This document shows, in pieces, positions 45,449-53,760 of a DNA stretch of 64,000 nucleotides (position 1 is its first letter; every line of letters begins with the position of its first letter). A model generated the notes under the pieces. It made no database searches. It had not been told where the DNA came from and was given only the letters and a program-made list of their open reading frames with translations. The stretch is from Sanguibacter hominis ATCC BAA-789 (GTDB lineage: Bacteria; Actinomycetota; Actinomycetes; Actinomycetales; Cellulomonadaceae), in the NCBI RefSeq assembly GCF_012396185.1, contig NZ_JAAXOW010000001.1, positions 806,001 to 870,000 on the forward strand. The letters run 5' to 3'. The translations under genes were made by a program, and so were the position numbers.

Positions 45449-46288
45449 ATGCGAATCACGAAGCGCGCAGCATTCCTCGCCACCGGCGCAGCCGCAGCAC
45501 TGGTCACCCTCGGCGCCGTCCCCGCCCAGGCCGCTGACGGCGACGCGACCCTGTCCGTCCTGCACGGCGTCCCCGACCTCACCGTCGACGTGTGGGTCGA
45601 CGACGAGCTCACCCTCGACGACTTCAAGCCCGGCGACCTCGCCGGCCCGCTCGAGCTCCCTGCCGGCACGTACTCCGTCGCGATCACCGCCGCGGACGCG
45701 ACCGACGCGAGCGACCCGGCGATCGGCCCCGTCGACCTCACGCTCGACGCCGGCAAGAGCTACACCGCGGCCGCGCACCTCGACGCCGAGGGCAACCCGA
45801 CGGCGTCGCTCTTCACGAACGACACCTCGAAGACCGAGGCCGGCGAGGGCCGCCTCACCGTCCGCCACGTCGCTGCCGCCCCGGCCGTCGACGTCCTCGC
45901 AGGCGGCGACGCCGTCATCTCCGACCTCGCGAACGGCAAGGAGGAGGTCCTCGACCTCCCGGCCGGCACGGTCCCCGCAGCGGTCGCGGCCGCGGGCACG
46001 ACCGAGCCCGTGCTCGGCCCGGCCGACGTCGAGGTCGCCGAGGGCACCAACACGATCGTGTACGCGTGGGGCAGCCTCGAGGGCGACTCGCTCGCGCTCG
46101 CGACCCAGACGATCGACGGCCTCCACTCGACGCCGTCGGGCGTCCAGGCCGGCATGACCGGTCTCGCGGCCGAGTCCGGCTCGGGTGTCAGCCCGCTCGC
46201 CGTCGGCGGCGGCCTGCTCCTCCTCGCCGCCGGCGGGGCTGCGCTCGTGCGCCGCTCCTCCGTCGCGACCGCCCGCGCCCAGCGCTGA
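45449..46288 (+). CDS. DUF4397 surface protein with signal peptide and C-terminal membrane anchor
   Basis: This 279-residue protein has a signal peptide (AAFLATGAAAALVTLGAVPAQA) and two DUF4397-like beta domains (ATLSVLHGVPDLTVDVWVDD, then GRLTVRHVAAAPAVDVLAGG). The C-terminal hydrophobic helix GGGLLLLAAGGAAL is followed by a basic tail RRSS. A strict LPxTG motif is not seen. RBS CAGGAG precedes the ATG. It is first in a row with a class F sortase, an ECF sigma factor and an anti-sigma factor, so it may be an envelope protein under that sigma factor. DUF4397 has no known biochemical role. Confidence 0.88.
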   Translation: MRITKRAAFLATGAAAALVTLGAVPAQAADGDATLSVLHGVPDLTVDVWVDDELTLDDFKPGDLAGPLELPAGTYSVAITAADATDASDPAIGPVDLTLDAGKSYTAAAHLDAEGNPTASLFTNDTSKTEAGEGRLTVRHVAAAPAVDVLAGGDAVISDLANGKEEVLDLPAGTVPAAVAAAGTTEPVLGPADVEVAEGTNTIVYAWGSLEGDSLALATQTIDGLHSTPSGVQAGMTGLAAESGSGVSPLAVGGGLLLLAAGGAALVRRSSVATARAQR

Positions 46289-46302
46289 CAGGACGGACGA
46301 CC

Positions 46303-47061
46303 ATGCACCCGACCGGACGAGCTCTCCTCTCGCTCACGGCCCACGGTGCACCCCGGCCGGCGTCCCGCCCGCTCCTCGGAGCGGCGCGGGGCGCCCGGCC
46401 CGCGGGGGCTCGAGGCCGTGCGCGGTCCCGGGCTGCCGCAGCCGTCGTCGCCGCGTCGTTCGCGCTCGCCGCGTGCTCGGGCGGCGCGGCGTCCGACGTC
46501 CCGGCCCCGACGCCGTCGGCTGTCTCCCCGACGGCGTCGGCCGCGCAGCCGGCCGCTCCCGTCGTCGTCCCGGACATCCCGGTGACCTCGGCGATCGGCG
46601 TCCCCGACGCTGCCGCACCGGCACCGGCGACACTCACGATCAAGGACCTCGACATCTCGATGGCGGTCGACGCCGTGGGCGTCGAGCCTGACGGGACCAT
46701 GACGGTCCCCGAGGACGGGGACCGCGCGGGCTGGTACCGCTACGGCCCTGCACCAGCGGACAGCGCCGGTGCGGTCGTCGTCGCAGCGCACGTCGACACC
46801 CTCGCTGGCCTCGGGCAGTTCTCCCGCCTCGTCGACATCGACGAGGGCGCCCGCGTCATCGTGACCGACGACGACGGGCAGATCTTCACGTACACGGTCA
46901 CCGACATCGAGCGCATCGCGAAGTCCGACGTGCCGCTCGAGCAGGTCTTCGACCGTGCAGGTGACCGGCGTCTTACCCTGGTGACGTGCGGTGGCAGGTT
47001 CGACCGCAGCACCGGACACTATGTGGACAACGTGATCGTCACGGCCGTCCCTGCACCATGA
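46303..47061 (+). CDS. Class F sortase
   Basis: This 252-residue protein has a long basic N-terminus, a hydrophobic export segment ending FALAACSGG, a Pro/Ser/Thr linker, and a sortase domain. The catalytic His is in VVVAAHVDT, the Cys is in LTLVTCGG and the Arg is in RFDRSTGHY. Class F sortases are typical of actinobacteria and transpeptidate or process surface proteins. The start follows the DUF4397 stop by 14 bp and the stop overlaps a possible sigma-factor start (ATGA), so the module is one operon. A possible lipobox (AAC) is unusual for sortases. Confidence 0.9.
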   Translation: MHPTGRALLSLTAHGAPRPASRPLLGAARGARPAGARGRARSRAAAAVVAASFALAACSGGAASDVPAPTPSAVSPTASAAQPAAPVVVPDIPVTSAIGVPDAAAPAPATLTIKDLDISMAVDAVGVEPDGTMTVPEDGDRAGWYRYGPAPADSAGAVVVAAHVDTLAGLGQFSRLVDIDEGARVIVTDDDGQIFTYTVTDIERIAKSDVPLEQVFDRAGDRRLTLVTCGGRFDRSTGHYVDNVIVTAVPAP

Positions 47062-47105
47062 CCGTCCTGACGACCGCACCACCGCCCACGCGCAGAGGAG
47101 AGCAC

Positions 47106-47687
47106 GTGACCGTCACCGCGCGCGCTGACGACGACGCCCTCCGGGCGCTCGGCGCGGCCTTCGCCGGCGGTGACGAGAGCGCGCTGCGCGAGGCGTACGA
47201 GCGCTGGTCCGCCCTCGTGCACACGGTGGCGATGCGGTCGCTCGGCAACCGGAGCGACGCCGAGGACGTCACCCAGGCGGTGTTCGTCGCTGCGTGGCGC
47301 GGACGGCAGGGCTTCGACCCCGACCGCGCGAAACTCTCGACGTGGCTCATGGCGATCTGTCGGAACAAGGTCGCGGACGCCCACGAGGCCCGGACACGCT
47401 CGCGGAAGTCTGAGACGGCGGCCGTCGTGCTGGCACCGGACGTCGCCGGGACCGAGGAGTCCGCCGCGGACCGCGTCGCGGACCGCGTGCTCGTCGCCGA
47501 CGAGCTCGACAGGCTCGGCGACCCCGCCGGCACCATCCTTCGGCTCGCGTTCTTCCGCGAGCTGACGCACACAGAGATCGCCGAAGAGCTGGCCCTGCCG
47601 CTCGGTACGGTGAAGAGTCACGTCAGGCGCGGCCTGACCCGATTGCGCACACGACTGGAGGTGGACGGTGCAGCACGTCGATCCTGA
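47106..47687 (+). CDS. ECF sigma factor (SigK-like)
   Basis: This 193-residue protein has region 2 ([39 protein letters not shown]) and region 4 ([31 protein letters not shown]). The GTG at 47106 is chosen for its strong AGAGGAG. The alternative ATG at 47058 overlaps the sortase stop and would add 16 residues. It overlaps the RskA-like anti-sigma gene by 20 bp, the usual arrangement for a sigma/anti-sigma pair. Confidence 0.93.
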   Translation: MTVTARADDDALRALGAAFAGGDESALREAYERWSALVHTVAMRSLGNRSDAEDVTQAVFVAAWRGRQGFDPDRAKLSTWLMAICRNKVADAHEARTRSRKSETAAVVLAPDVAGTEESAADRVADRVLVADELDRLGDPAGTILRLAFFRELTHTEIAEELALPLGTVKSHVRRGLTRLRTRLEVDGAARRS

Positions 47688-48579
47688 CGTCCTCGCGCTC
47701 GTCGCGCTCGGAGAGGACGCCGCGAGCGCCTCCGAGCGTGAGCACCTCGCCGCGTGCGAGCACTGCCGCGCCGAGCTTGCCGAGCTCACCTCGGTCGTCG
47801 AGACGGGACGATCCGTCACGACGGAGGACGCGCTCGTCCCCGCGGCTCCCGAGGTGTGGGACCGCATCAGCGCCGAGCTCGGTCTCGGTGGCGCGGGTGG
47901 AACCTCGGGCGGTTCGTCGCCCGAGACCGGCCCTGCGGGCGTCCAGCCCTTCCCCGGTACACCGGTGCCCGCGGACGCGCCTGTCCCCGTCGTCGACCTG
48001 CACGCCGCGAGCGTGCCGCCCGTCGTGCCGGTCGTGCCGCGGGCGGCCGACGCCGAAGGCGGCTCGACGCCTGACGAGCGCGACGAGACCCTGGCGCCAG
48101 TCACTGACTTGTCGTCGCGACGTCGTGGGTCGTCGCGCACCGGGCGCGTGCAGATGCTCGTCGCAGCGTGCGCAGCGCTCGTCGTCGGCGTGACCGGCGG
48201 CATCCTCTGGGAGCGCCGCGGGTCCGAGCCGCAAGAGGCCCCGATCGCGAGCGCGACCCTCGTCGCGCTCCCCGACTGGCCCGACGCCCGCGGAGAGGCA
48301 CGCGTCAAGGAGGTCGACGGACACCGCCAGGTCGTCGTCGACCTCAACGCGCCGACGAGCGCCGACGGCTACCGCGAGGTGTGGCTCATCGCGTCCGACC
48401 TCTCCGGCCTCGTGAGCCTTGGCGTGCTGCAGGGGCAGGAGGGGCGCTTCGACATCCCGGCGGGCCTCGACCTCGAGAAGTACTCGCTCGTCGACGTCTC
48501 CGAGGAGCACTTCGACGGCGACCCGGCGCACTCGGGCGACTCGATCGTCCGCGGCCCCCTCGAGCCCAGCCAGGCCTGA
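47668..48579 (+). CDS. RskA-like membrane anti-sigma factor
   Basis: This 303-residue protein has an N-terminal zinc-binding anti-sigma domain with [12 protein letters not shown] (HxxxCxxC). A long Pro/Val linker follows, then one membrane helix ([20 protein letters not shown], near residue 170) and an extracytoplasmic RskA domain ([19 protein letters not shown]). The GTG start has GGAGGTGG upstream. It holds the sigma factor inactive until the outer domain is processed, by analogy with RskA/SigK of mycobacteria. Confidence 0.93.
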   Translation: MQHVDPDVLALVALGEDAASASEREHLAACEHCRAELAELTSVVETGRSVTTEDALVPAAPEVWDRISAELGLGGAGGTSGGSSPETGPAGVQPFPGTPVPADAPVPVVDLHAASVPPVVPVVPRAADAEGGSTPDERDETLAPVTDLSSRRRGSSRTGRVQMLVAACAALVVGVTGGILWERRGSEPQEAPIASATLVALPDWPDARGEARVKEVDGHRQVVVDLNAPTSADGYREVWLIASDLSGLVSLGVLQGQEGRFDIPAGLDLEKYSLVDVSEEHFDGDPAHSGDSIVRGPLEPSQA

Positions 48580-48634
48580 GCGCGCGTTCAGTACCGTCGG
48601 CCGCCGTCGCGGGCCCGCACGCGCATGCGCCCGC

Positions 48635-48728
48635 GCTGAGGTAGGCACTTCCCCGCGAGGTAGCCCTTCCCACGCGACGTAGGCCTCTGCACACCCCTAT
48701 CCCGCGTGGAACCCCCTACTTCGGCGCG
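48635..48728. repeat. Intergenic repeat cluster, locus 2 (AGGTAG...TTCC units)
   Basis: Direct units CTGAGGTAGGCACTTCCC, CGCGAGGTAGCCCTTCCCA and CGCGACGTAGGCCTCTGC are followed by an inverted unit, TGGAACCCCCTACTTCGGCG. This is the same plan as 5628-5770. It again lies between convergent genes (the anti-sigma gene and the phosphatase gene). Confidence 0.65.
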
Positions 48729-48757
48729 CACGGCGAGGGACCGTCCGGCCGCGACCG

Positions 48758-49369
48758 TCAAGCCGGGATCGGGACGTTGTACGAGTCGAGCGCGGCCGCG
48801 CCGTCGTCCGCGAGGTCGAGCGTGGTCACCGTCGCGTTCCGCAGGTTCGGGAACACCTGCCGGTAGGACTCAGGGTCGATCCCGAGCAGCGCGCACAGCA
48901 CGAGCCGCAGCAGCGTGGAGTGCGCGACGACGAGCACCCGTCCGTCGGGCTGCTCCGCGCAGATCTCACGGAACGCCGCGGCGGCGCGGGCGATCGCGTC
49001 GTAGCCGCGCTCCCCCCCGGGCAGCGGCACCGATGCCGGGGACCGCAAGAAGGCGTCGACCGCGTCCGGGAACACGACGCCCATCTCGCTGCGCGTGAGA
49101 CCTTCGCCCTTGCCGAACGCGACCTCGACGAGGCGTGCGTCCGTGCGCAGCTCGAGTCCCGCGGCCTCGGCCGCGGGCGCAGCCGTGTCGATCGCGCGCT
49201 GCAACGTCGACGACCACACGGCGTCGAGCCGGGCGGTGGCCGCCCACCGGGCGAGGGCCTGCGCCTGCTCGTGCCCGACGTCGGTCAGCGGCACGTCCGA
49301 CGAGCCGGCATACCTGTTGCCCTCGTGCCACACGGTCTGACCGTGCCGCACGAGCAGGAGCGTCGTCAT
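48758..49369 (-). CDS. Histidine phosphatase (phosphoglycerate-mutase-like)
   Basis: This 203-residue protein starts TTLLLVRHGQTVWHEGNRYAG, with the phosphorylated His at about residue 9. SSTLQRAIDTA, FGKGEGL and VVAHSTLLRL complete the active site. It may be a phosphatase on sugar phosphates or a nucleotide metabolite. It is coupled to trmL by a TGATG overlap. Confidence 0.93.
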   Translation of the reverse strand: MTTLLLVRHGQTVWHEGNRYAGSSDVPLTDVGHEQAQALARWAATARLDAVWSSTLQRAIDTAAPAAEAAGLELRTDARLVEVAFGKGEGLTRSEMGVVFPDAVDAFLRSPASVPLPGGERGYDAIARAAAAFREICAEQPDGRVLVVAHSTLLRLVLCALLGIDPESYRQVFPNLRNATVTTLDLADDGAAALDSYNVPIPA

Positions 49370-49842
49370 CACTCGCCCCCGGGGAAGCCGGCCTGGCGCC
49401 ACGCCTCGTAGATCGCGATGGATGCCGAGCTCGTCAGGTTGAGGGAGCGGCGCTGCGGGAGCATCGGGATGCGCAGCTGCGCGCTGATCGCCGAGTGCGC
49501 GAGCACCTCGTCCGGCAGGCCGGTGGGCTCGGGGCCGAAGAGCAGCACGTCGTCGTCCCGGTACTCGACGTCGGTGAAGCGCTGGGTCGCGTGCGTCGTG
49601 AACGCGAGGACCCGCGCGTCGCCCCACGCGGCGACGGCCGCGTCGAGGTCCGGGTGGACGACGACGTTCGCGAGGTCGTGATAGTCCAGCCCGGCGCGGC
49701 GGAGCTTGGGCTCCGACAGGTCGAAGCCGAGCGGCTCGATCAGGTGGAGCGGCGCGCCGGTCACCGCGGACAGGCGGATCGCGTTGCCGGTGTTCTGCGG
49801 GATGCGGGGCTCGAAGAAGGCGATGACGGGCACGCCTGCCAT
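49369..49842 (-). CDS. trmL: tRNA (cytidine/uridine-34-2'-O)-methyltransferase TrmL
   Basis: This 157-residue SPOUT methyltransferase modifies the wobble base of tRNA-Leu isoacceptors. Motifs are FFEPRIPQNTGNAIRL, LLFGPEPTGLP and the knot segment IPMLPQRRSLNLTSSASIAIYEAWRQ. The ATG at 49842 is preferred over a longer start for family length. It is co-transcribed with the phosphatase downstream. Confidence 0.95.
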   Translation of the reverse strand: MAGVPVIAFFEPRIPQNTGNAIRLSAVTGAPLHLIEPLGFDLSEPKLRRAGLDYHDLANVVVHPDLDAAVAAWGDARVLAFTTHATQRFTDVEYRDDDVLLFGPEPTGLPDEVLAHSAISAQLRIPMLPQRRSLNLTSSASIAIYEAWRQAGFPGGE

Positions 49843-49903
49843 CGTCCCACGGGTGTGACGCAACCGTTCCCTCGGGGGTGCTCTCCGTGTGGTAGAAATT
49901 CAT

Positions 49904-50407
49904 GTGACGTCTGCTCTCGCCCCCTCGGTTCTCGACCCGTCCGAGGCATCGGCAGCCACGTCCCTCCTCCCCGCTCGGGGCGCCGCCATCGTCGCCCGCC
50001 TGGCCGAGATCGCGCGCTTCGGCGCCGTCGGGACGATCGCCTTCTTCGTGGACCTCGGCGTCTACAACCTCCTCCGCTTCGGCCCTGGCGACGCCCCGCA
50101 CGCGTCCGCCCTGTGGGCCAAGGTCATCGCCGTCGTGCTCGCGACCGCCGTCTCGTGGCTCGGGTCGCGGCACTGGACGTTCGCGGACCGCCGCACCGAC
50201 CAGCCTGCACGCGAGGCGCTCAGCTTCCTCGTCGTCAACGGCCTCGGCATGGCGATCTCCCTGCTGTGCCTCGTCGTGGCGACCGACGTCCTCGGCCTGA
50301 CGTCGCCCCTCGCGGAGAACATCGCCGCGAACGGCGTCGGGCTCGCGCTCGCGAACGTGTTCCGCTACTTCGCGTACCGCCACCTGGTGTTCTCCGAGTC
50401 GCGCTGA
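49904..50407 (+). CDS. GtrA-family membrane protein
   Basis: This roughly 167-residue protein has four hydrophobic segments typical of GtrA (FGAVGTIAFFVDLGVYNLL, VIAVVLATAVSWLGSRHWTF, FLVVNGLGMAISLLCLVVA, GVGLALANVFRYFAYRHLVF). The family is thought to move lipid-linked sugars across the membrane for glycan synthesis. The start is uncertain. GTG at 49904 lies 5 nt after a TAGAAA and has no RBS, and an in-frame GTG at 49889 is the alternative. No glycosyltransferase lies next to it here. Confidence 0.88.
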   Translation: MTSALAPSVLDPSEASAATSLLPARGAAIVARLAEIARFGAVGTIAFFVDLGVYNLLRFGPGDAPHASALWAKVIAVVLATAVSWLGSRHWTFADRRTDQPAREALSFLVVNGLGMAISLLCLVVATDVLGLTSPLAENIAANGVGLALANVFRYFAYRHLVFSESR

Positions 50408-50429
50408 CGCCGTCGGCCCCCACGAGCCG

Positions 50430-50441
50430 TAGCCTGGACAG
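50430..50441 (+). promoter_or_regulatory. Leaderless -10 element of the aldo/keto reductase gene
   Basis: TAGCCT at 50430-50435 is 6 nt before the ATG at 50442, and no RBS is present. Confidence 0.45.
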
Positions 50442-51527
50442 ATGACGACGCTGTCCTACGCCCCCGACCCCTCTCGCTACGCGAACGCGACCTTCCGGCG
50501 GTGCGGCCGCTCCGGGCTCGACCTACCTGCCCTCTCGCTCGGCCTGTGGCACAACTTCGGCGACACCAAGCCGTTCGACGAGCAGCGCGCGATCCTGCGC
50601 CGCGCGTTCGACCTGGGCATCACGCACTTCGACCTCGCGAACAACTACGGCCCACCCTACGGTTCTGCTGAGGAGAACTTCGGCCGGCACATCGCTGCCG
50701 ACCTGCGTCCGTTCCGCGACGAGATGGTCATCTCCTCGAAGGCTGGCTACGACATGTGGCCGGGCCCGTACGGCGACGGCGGCAGCCGCAAGTACCTGCT
50801 GTCCTCGCTCGACCAGTCGCTGTCGCGCATGGGCCTCGACTACGTCGACATCTTCTACTCGCACCGCCCCGACCCGTCGGTGCCGATCGCGGAGACGATG
50901 GGCGCCCTGCACACCGCCGTGACGAGCGGACGTGCGCTCTACGCCGGCATCTCGAACTACACGCCCGCGCAGACGCGCGAGGCGCAGCGCGTCCTCGCCG
51001 AGCTCGGCACGCCGTTGCTCATCCACCAGCCGAGCTACTCGATGTTCAACCGGCACGTCGAGCTGCCCGACGCCGCGTCGACAGCCGACGCGGACGCCGT
51101 CGCGGACGGCGCACGGTTCGCCCCCGCACCGACGGGCGAGTCGCTCCTCGACACGGTCGGCGACCTGGGCATCGGCATGATCGTGTTCTCGCCGCTGCAC
51201 CAGGGGCTGCTCACGGACCGCTACCTCACGGGCGAGGTGCCTGCGGGCTCGCGTGCCGCCGTCGGGCACTTCCTCAAGCCGGAGCGCATCTCGCCGTCGT
51301 ACCTCGAACGGGCGCGGGGACTCGCCGAGATCGCGGCGGGGCGCGGGCAGAGCCTCGCGCAGCTCGCGCTCAGCTGGGTGCTGCGCGACACGCGCGTGAC
51401 GTCGGCGCTCATCGGTGCGAGCAGCGTCGCACAGCTCGAGAACAACGTCGCGGCGCTCGAGGCGCCGCCGCTGACGGCCGACGAGCTCGCGGCGATCGAC
51501 CCGCTCGCGGTACACGGCACGGTATGA
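50442..51527 (+). CDS. Aldo/keto reductase (YghZ / L-glyceraldehyde-3-phosphate reductase type)
   Basis: This 361-residue NADPH-dependent reductase has the catalytic tetrad in FDLANNYGPPYGSAEENFG (Asp, Tyr), SSKAGYDMWPGPYG (Lys) and YSHRPDP (His). The WPGPYGDGGSRKYLL segment is typical of the YghZ subgroup, which reduces methylglyoxal or L-glyceraldehyde 3-phosphate. The C-terminal GASSVAQLENNVAAL binds cofactor. It is probably monocistronic. Confidence 0.93.
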   Translation: MTTLSYAPDPSRYANATFRRCGRSGLDLPALSLGLWHNFGDTKPFDEQRAILRRAFDLGITHFDLANNYGPPYGSAEENFGRHIAADLRPFRDEMVISSKAGYDMWPGPYGDGGSRKYLLSSLDQSLSRMGLDYVDIFYSHRPDPSVPIAETMGALHTAVTSGRALYAGISNYTPAQTREAQRVLAELGTPLLIHQPSYSMFNRHVELPDAASTADADAVADGARFAPAPTGESLLDTVGDLGIGMIVFSPLHQGLLTDRYLTGEVPAGSRAAVGHFLKPERISPSYLERARGLAEIAAGRGQSLAQLALSWVLRDTRVTSALIGASSVAQLENNVAALEAPPLTADELAAIDPLAVHGTV

Positions 51528-51570
51528 CCGCCGCCAGGTGATGCTGGCGCGCCGATGGCACAGTGGGCGC

Positions 51571-51900
51571 ATGGAGAAGTTCTCGCTCGTCGCGATCGGC
51601 CGCCAGCAGCTCGACGCCGCACGAGCCGCGCGCAGCGGCCGCGCAGCGCAGACCGTCTACGGCGGTCATGAGCACGTGCTGCGTCAGACGCTCGTCGCGT
51701 TGCGCGCCGGTGCGCGGCTCGACGAGCACGACAGCCCCGGTGAGGCGACCGTCCAGGTGCTGTCGGGCCGCGTCGTGCTCGTCGCCGCAAGCGCGTCATG
51801 GGAGGGCGCGACGGGCGCGCTGCTCGTCGTGCCGCCGGAGCGCCACTCGCTCGAGGCGCTCGAGGACTCGACGTTCCTGCTGACGGTCGCCAAGCACTGA
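51571..51900 (+). CDS. Small cupin-domain protein
   Basis: This 109-residue single cupin barrel has HEHVLRQTLVALRAGARLDEHDSPGEATVQVLSGRVVLV and a second motif PPERHSLEALEDSTFLL. Metal-ligand His/Glu positions are present (HDSPGE, ERHS). It is of the kind found as LuxR- or antibiotic-independent small cupins; function unknown. The ATG at 51571 is preferred to one at 51538 for fit to the domain, but no clear RBS is visible. Confidence 0.8.
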   Translation: MEKFSLVAIGRQQLDAARAARSGRAAQTVYGGHEHVLRQTLVALRAGARLDEHDSPGEATVQVLSGRVVLVAASASWEGATGALLVVPPERHSLEALEDSTFLLTVAKH

Positions 51901-51964
51901 GGCGGGCGCCCTCTCACCCCAGTCCCGCCTGGGGCCCGGGCCCAGGACGAGAGCGAGCGGGGCG

Positions 51965-52729
51965 CTAGCGCGCCATCCAGCCGCCGTCGACGGCGATGAC
52001 CTGCCCGTGGACGTAGCGCGCGGCCGGGCTCGCGAGGAACACGACAACGCCACCCATGTCCTCGGGCGTGCCCCACCGGCCGGCGGGGATCCGCACGGAG
52101 AGCTGTTCGAGACGGACCGGGTCGGCGAGGAGCGCCTCGTTCATATCGGTCGCCATGTAGCCGGGTGCGACGGCATTGACGTTCACGCCCTTGCCCGACC
52201 ACTCGTTGCACAGCGCCTTGGTGAGCTGCCCGACCGCGCCCTTCGACGCCGCATACGCGGCGACGTTGAGGCCGCCCTGGAAGGTGAGCAGAGAGGCCGC
52301 GTTGATGATCTTGCCTTCGCCGCGCTCGAGCATGGGCCTCCCGAAGAGCTGGCAGAGCTGGAAGACGGCACGCAGGTTCACGTCCAGGACGGCGTCCCAC
52401 GCGTCGAGGGGGAACTCCGCCGCGGGGTAGCGGTCCTGGGTCCCGGCGTTGTTCACGAGGATGTCGACCGTGTGCGCGGCGAGGACCTCGGCGGCGACCT
52501 GGTCGATCGATGCGGCGTCGGCGAGGTCGACGCGGTAGAACGAGACGGTGCGGGCGCGCTCGGACGCGTACGCCTCGAGCTCGGCTGGTACGCCACCGCG
52601 TGCGAGGACGACGACGTCGGCTCCTGCGTCGAGGAGGGCCTCGGACATCCCGAGGCCGAGGCCGCGGCCGCCGCCGGTGACGACGGCGGTGCGCCCCGTC
52701 AGGTCGAACGCCGGGTTGGGCGTGGTCAT
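51965..52729 (-). CDS. Short-chain dehydrogenase (KduD/gluconate-5-dehydrogenase-like)
   Basis: This 254-residue NAD(P)-dependent SDR has TGGGRGLGLGMSEAL, NNAG, and the catalytic Ser in INAASLLTFQGG with Tyr and Lys in YAASKGAVGQLTK. It ends IAVDGGWMAR as in KduD. It is the last gene of the uronate operon, and its ATG overlaps the stop of the alcohol dehydrogenase (ATGA). A second KduD-like SDR lies at 54812, so one of them may act on another sugar acid, such as 2-keto-3-deoxy-L-fuconate or a 5-ketoaldonate. Confidence 0.9.
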   Translation of the reverse strand: MTTPNPAFDLTGRTAVVTGGGRGLGLGMSEALLDAGADVVVLARGGVPAELEAYASERARTVSFYRVDLADAASIDQVAAEVLAAHTVDILVNNAGTQDRYPAAEFPLDAWDAVLDVNLRAVFQLCQLFGRPMLERGEGKIINAASLLTFQGGLNVAAYAASKGAVGQLTKALCNEWSGKGVNVNAVAPGYMATDMNEALLADPVRLEQLSVRIPAGRWGTPEDMGGVVVFLASPAARYVHGQVIAVDGGWMAR

Positions 52730-53760
52730 GCGTCTGCTCCGTCCGAGAGGGGGGTGACGAGGACCTTGAGCGCATCGGCTCCGGTGGTCGCGGCGTCGAA
52801 CGCCTCGGTCACCTGGTCGAGCGGGTAGGCGCGGGTCGGGAAGGTGTCGAGTCCGAGCTCGCCGGACGCGATGAGCTCGATCGCACGGACGACGTCGGCG
52901 GTCGTGTAGACGCGCACGCCCTGGAGCGACTGCTCCTTGAAGCAGATCGCCTGCAGGTCGACCGGGGTCGGCTGCTTGTAGACGCCGACGATGACGATGC
53001 GACCGAGGACGCGCGTCGCGGCGGCGAGCTCGGCTGCGACGGACGGGTGCGCCGCCGAGTCGAACGTCGTGTCGGCTCCCTCCCCGCCCGTGAGCCGCAC
53101 GAGGTGCTCGGTCATGGTCAGGCCTTCGGGGACGACGTCGAACCCCATCTCGTCGGCGACCGACCGGCGCCAGGCGCTCGGCTCCGTGACGACGACGCGG
53201 CCGGCACCCGCGTGGCGGGCGACGAGCGCGGTGAGCAGGCCGATCGGTCCGGCGCCGAACACGGCGACCGTGTCGCCGCGTTCCATGCCGGACAGCTCGA
53301 CGGCGTGGACGGCCACGGCGAGCGGCTCGGCGAGCGCCGCGGTGCGCGGGTCGACGCTCAAGGGCACTGCGTGCAGGACGCGCGGTGGGAGCGCGACGTA
53401 CGGCGCCATCCCCCCCGGGGCGTCGATGCCGTACAGGCCGAGCGCGTTGCACACGTGCGCGCTGCCCGTCGTGCACGCACGGCACTCGCCGCACGAGATG
53501 AGTGGCTCGACCGCGACGAGCTGACCGACCTCGAGGCCGCTGTCGCCCGGCTGCTCGATCCAGCCGGACATCTCGTGACCGGGGACGAGACCGTGCTGCG
53601 CTCGGGGATGCTTGCCGTGGTAGATCGACAGGTCGGTCCCGCAGATGCCGTTGTACGCGACGCGGACGAGCGCCCAACCGTCGGGGACCTCGGGAAGCGG
53701 GAGGACCTGGATCTCCGCCGTGTCCGTGGCGGTCCACACGGCTGCCTTCATGGTGGTCAT
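52726..53760 (-). CDS. Zinc-containing alcohol dehydrogenase (sugar-alcohol or sugar-acid type)
   Basis: This 344-residue MDR enzyme has the catalytic zinc site in NGICGTDLSIYHGKHP and GHEMSGWIEQ. The structural zinc cysteines are in ISCGECRACTTGSAHVC, and the Rossmann motif is VFGAGPIGLLTAL. It is related to threonine, sorbitol and idonate dehydrogenases. Both neighbours overlap it by ATGA, so it belongs firmly to the operon. Oxidation of an aldonate or uronate intermediate is inferred; the substrate is unknown. Confidence 0.9.
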   Translation of the reverse strand: MTTMKAAVWTATDTAEIQVLPLPEVPDGWALVRVAYNGICGTDLSIYHGKHPRAQHGLVPGHEMSGWIEQPGDSGLEVGQLVAVEPLISCGECRACTTGSAHVCNALGLYGIDAPGGMAPYVALPPRVLHAVPLSVDPRTAALAEPLAVAVHAVELSGMERGDTVAVFGAGPIGLLTALVARHAGAGRVVVTEPSAWRRSVADEMGFDVVPEGLTMTEHLVRLTGGEGADTTFDSAAHPSVAAELAAATRVLGRIVIVGVYKQPTPVDLQAICFKEQSLQGVRVYTTADVVRAIELIASGELGLDTFPTRAYPLDQVTEAFDAATTGADALKVLVTPLSDGADA

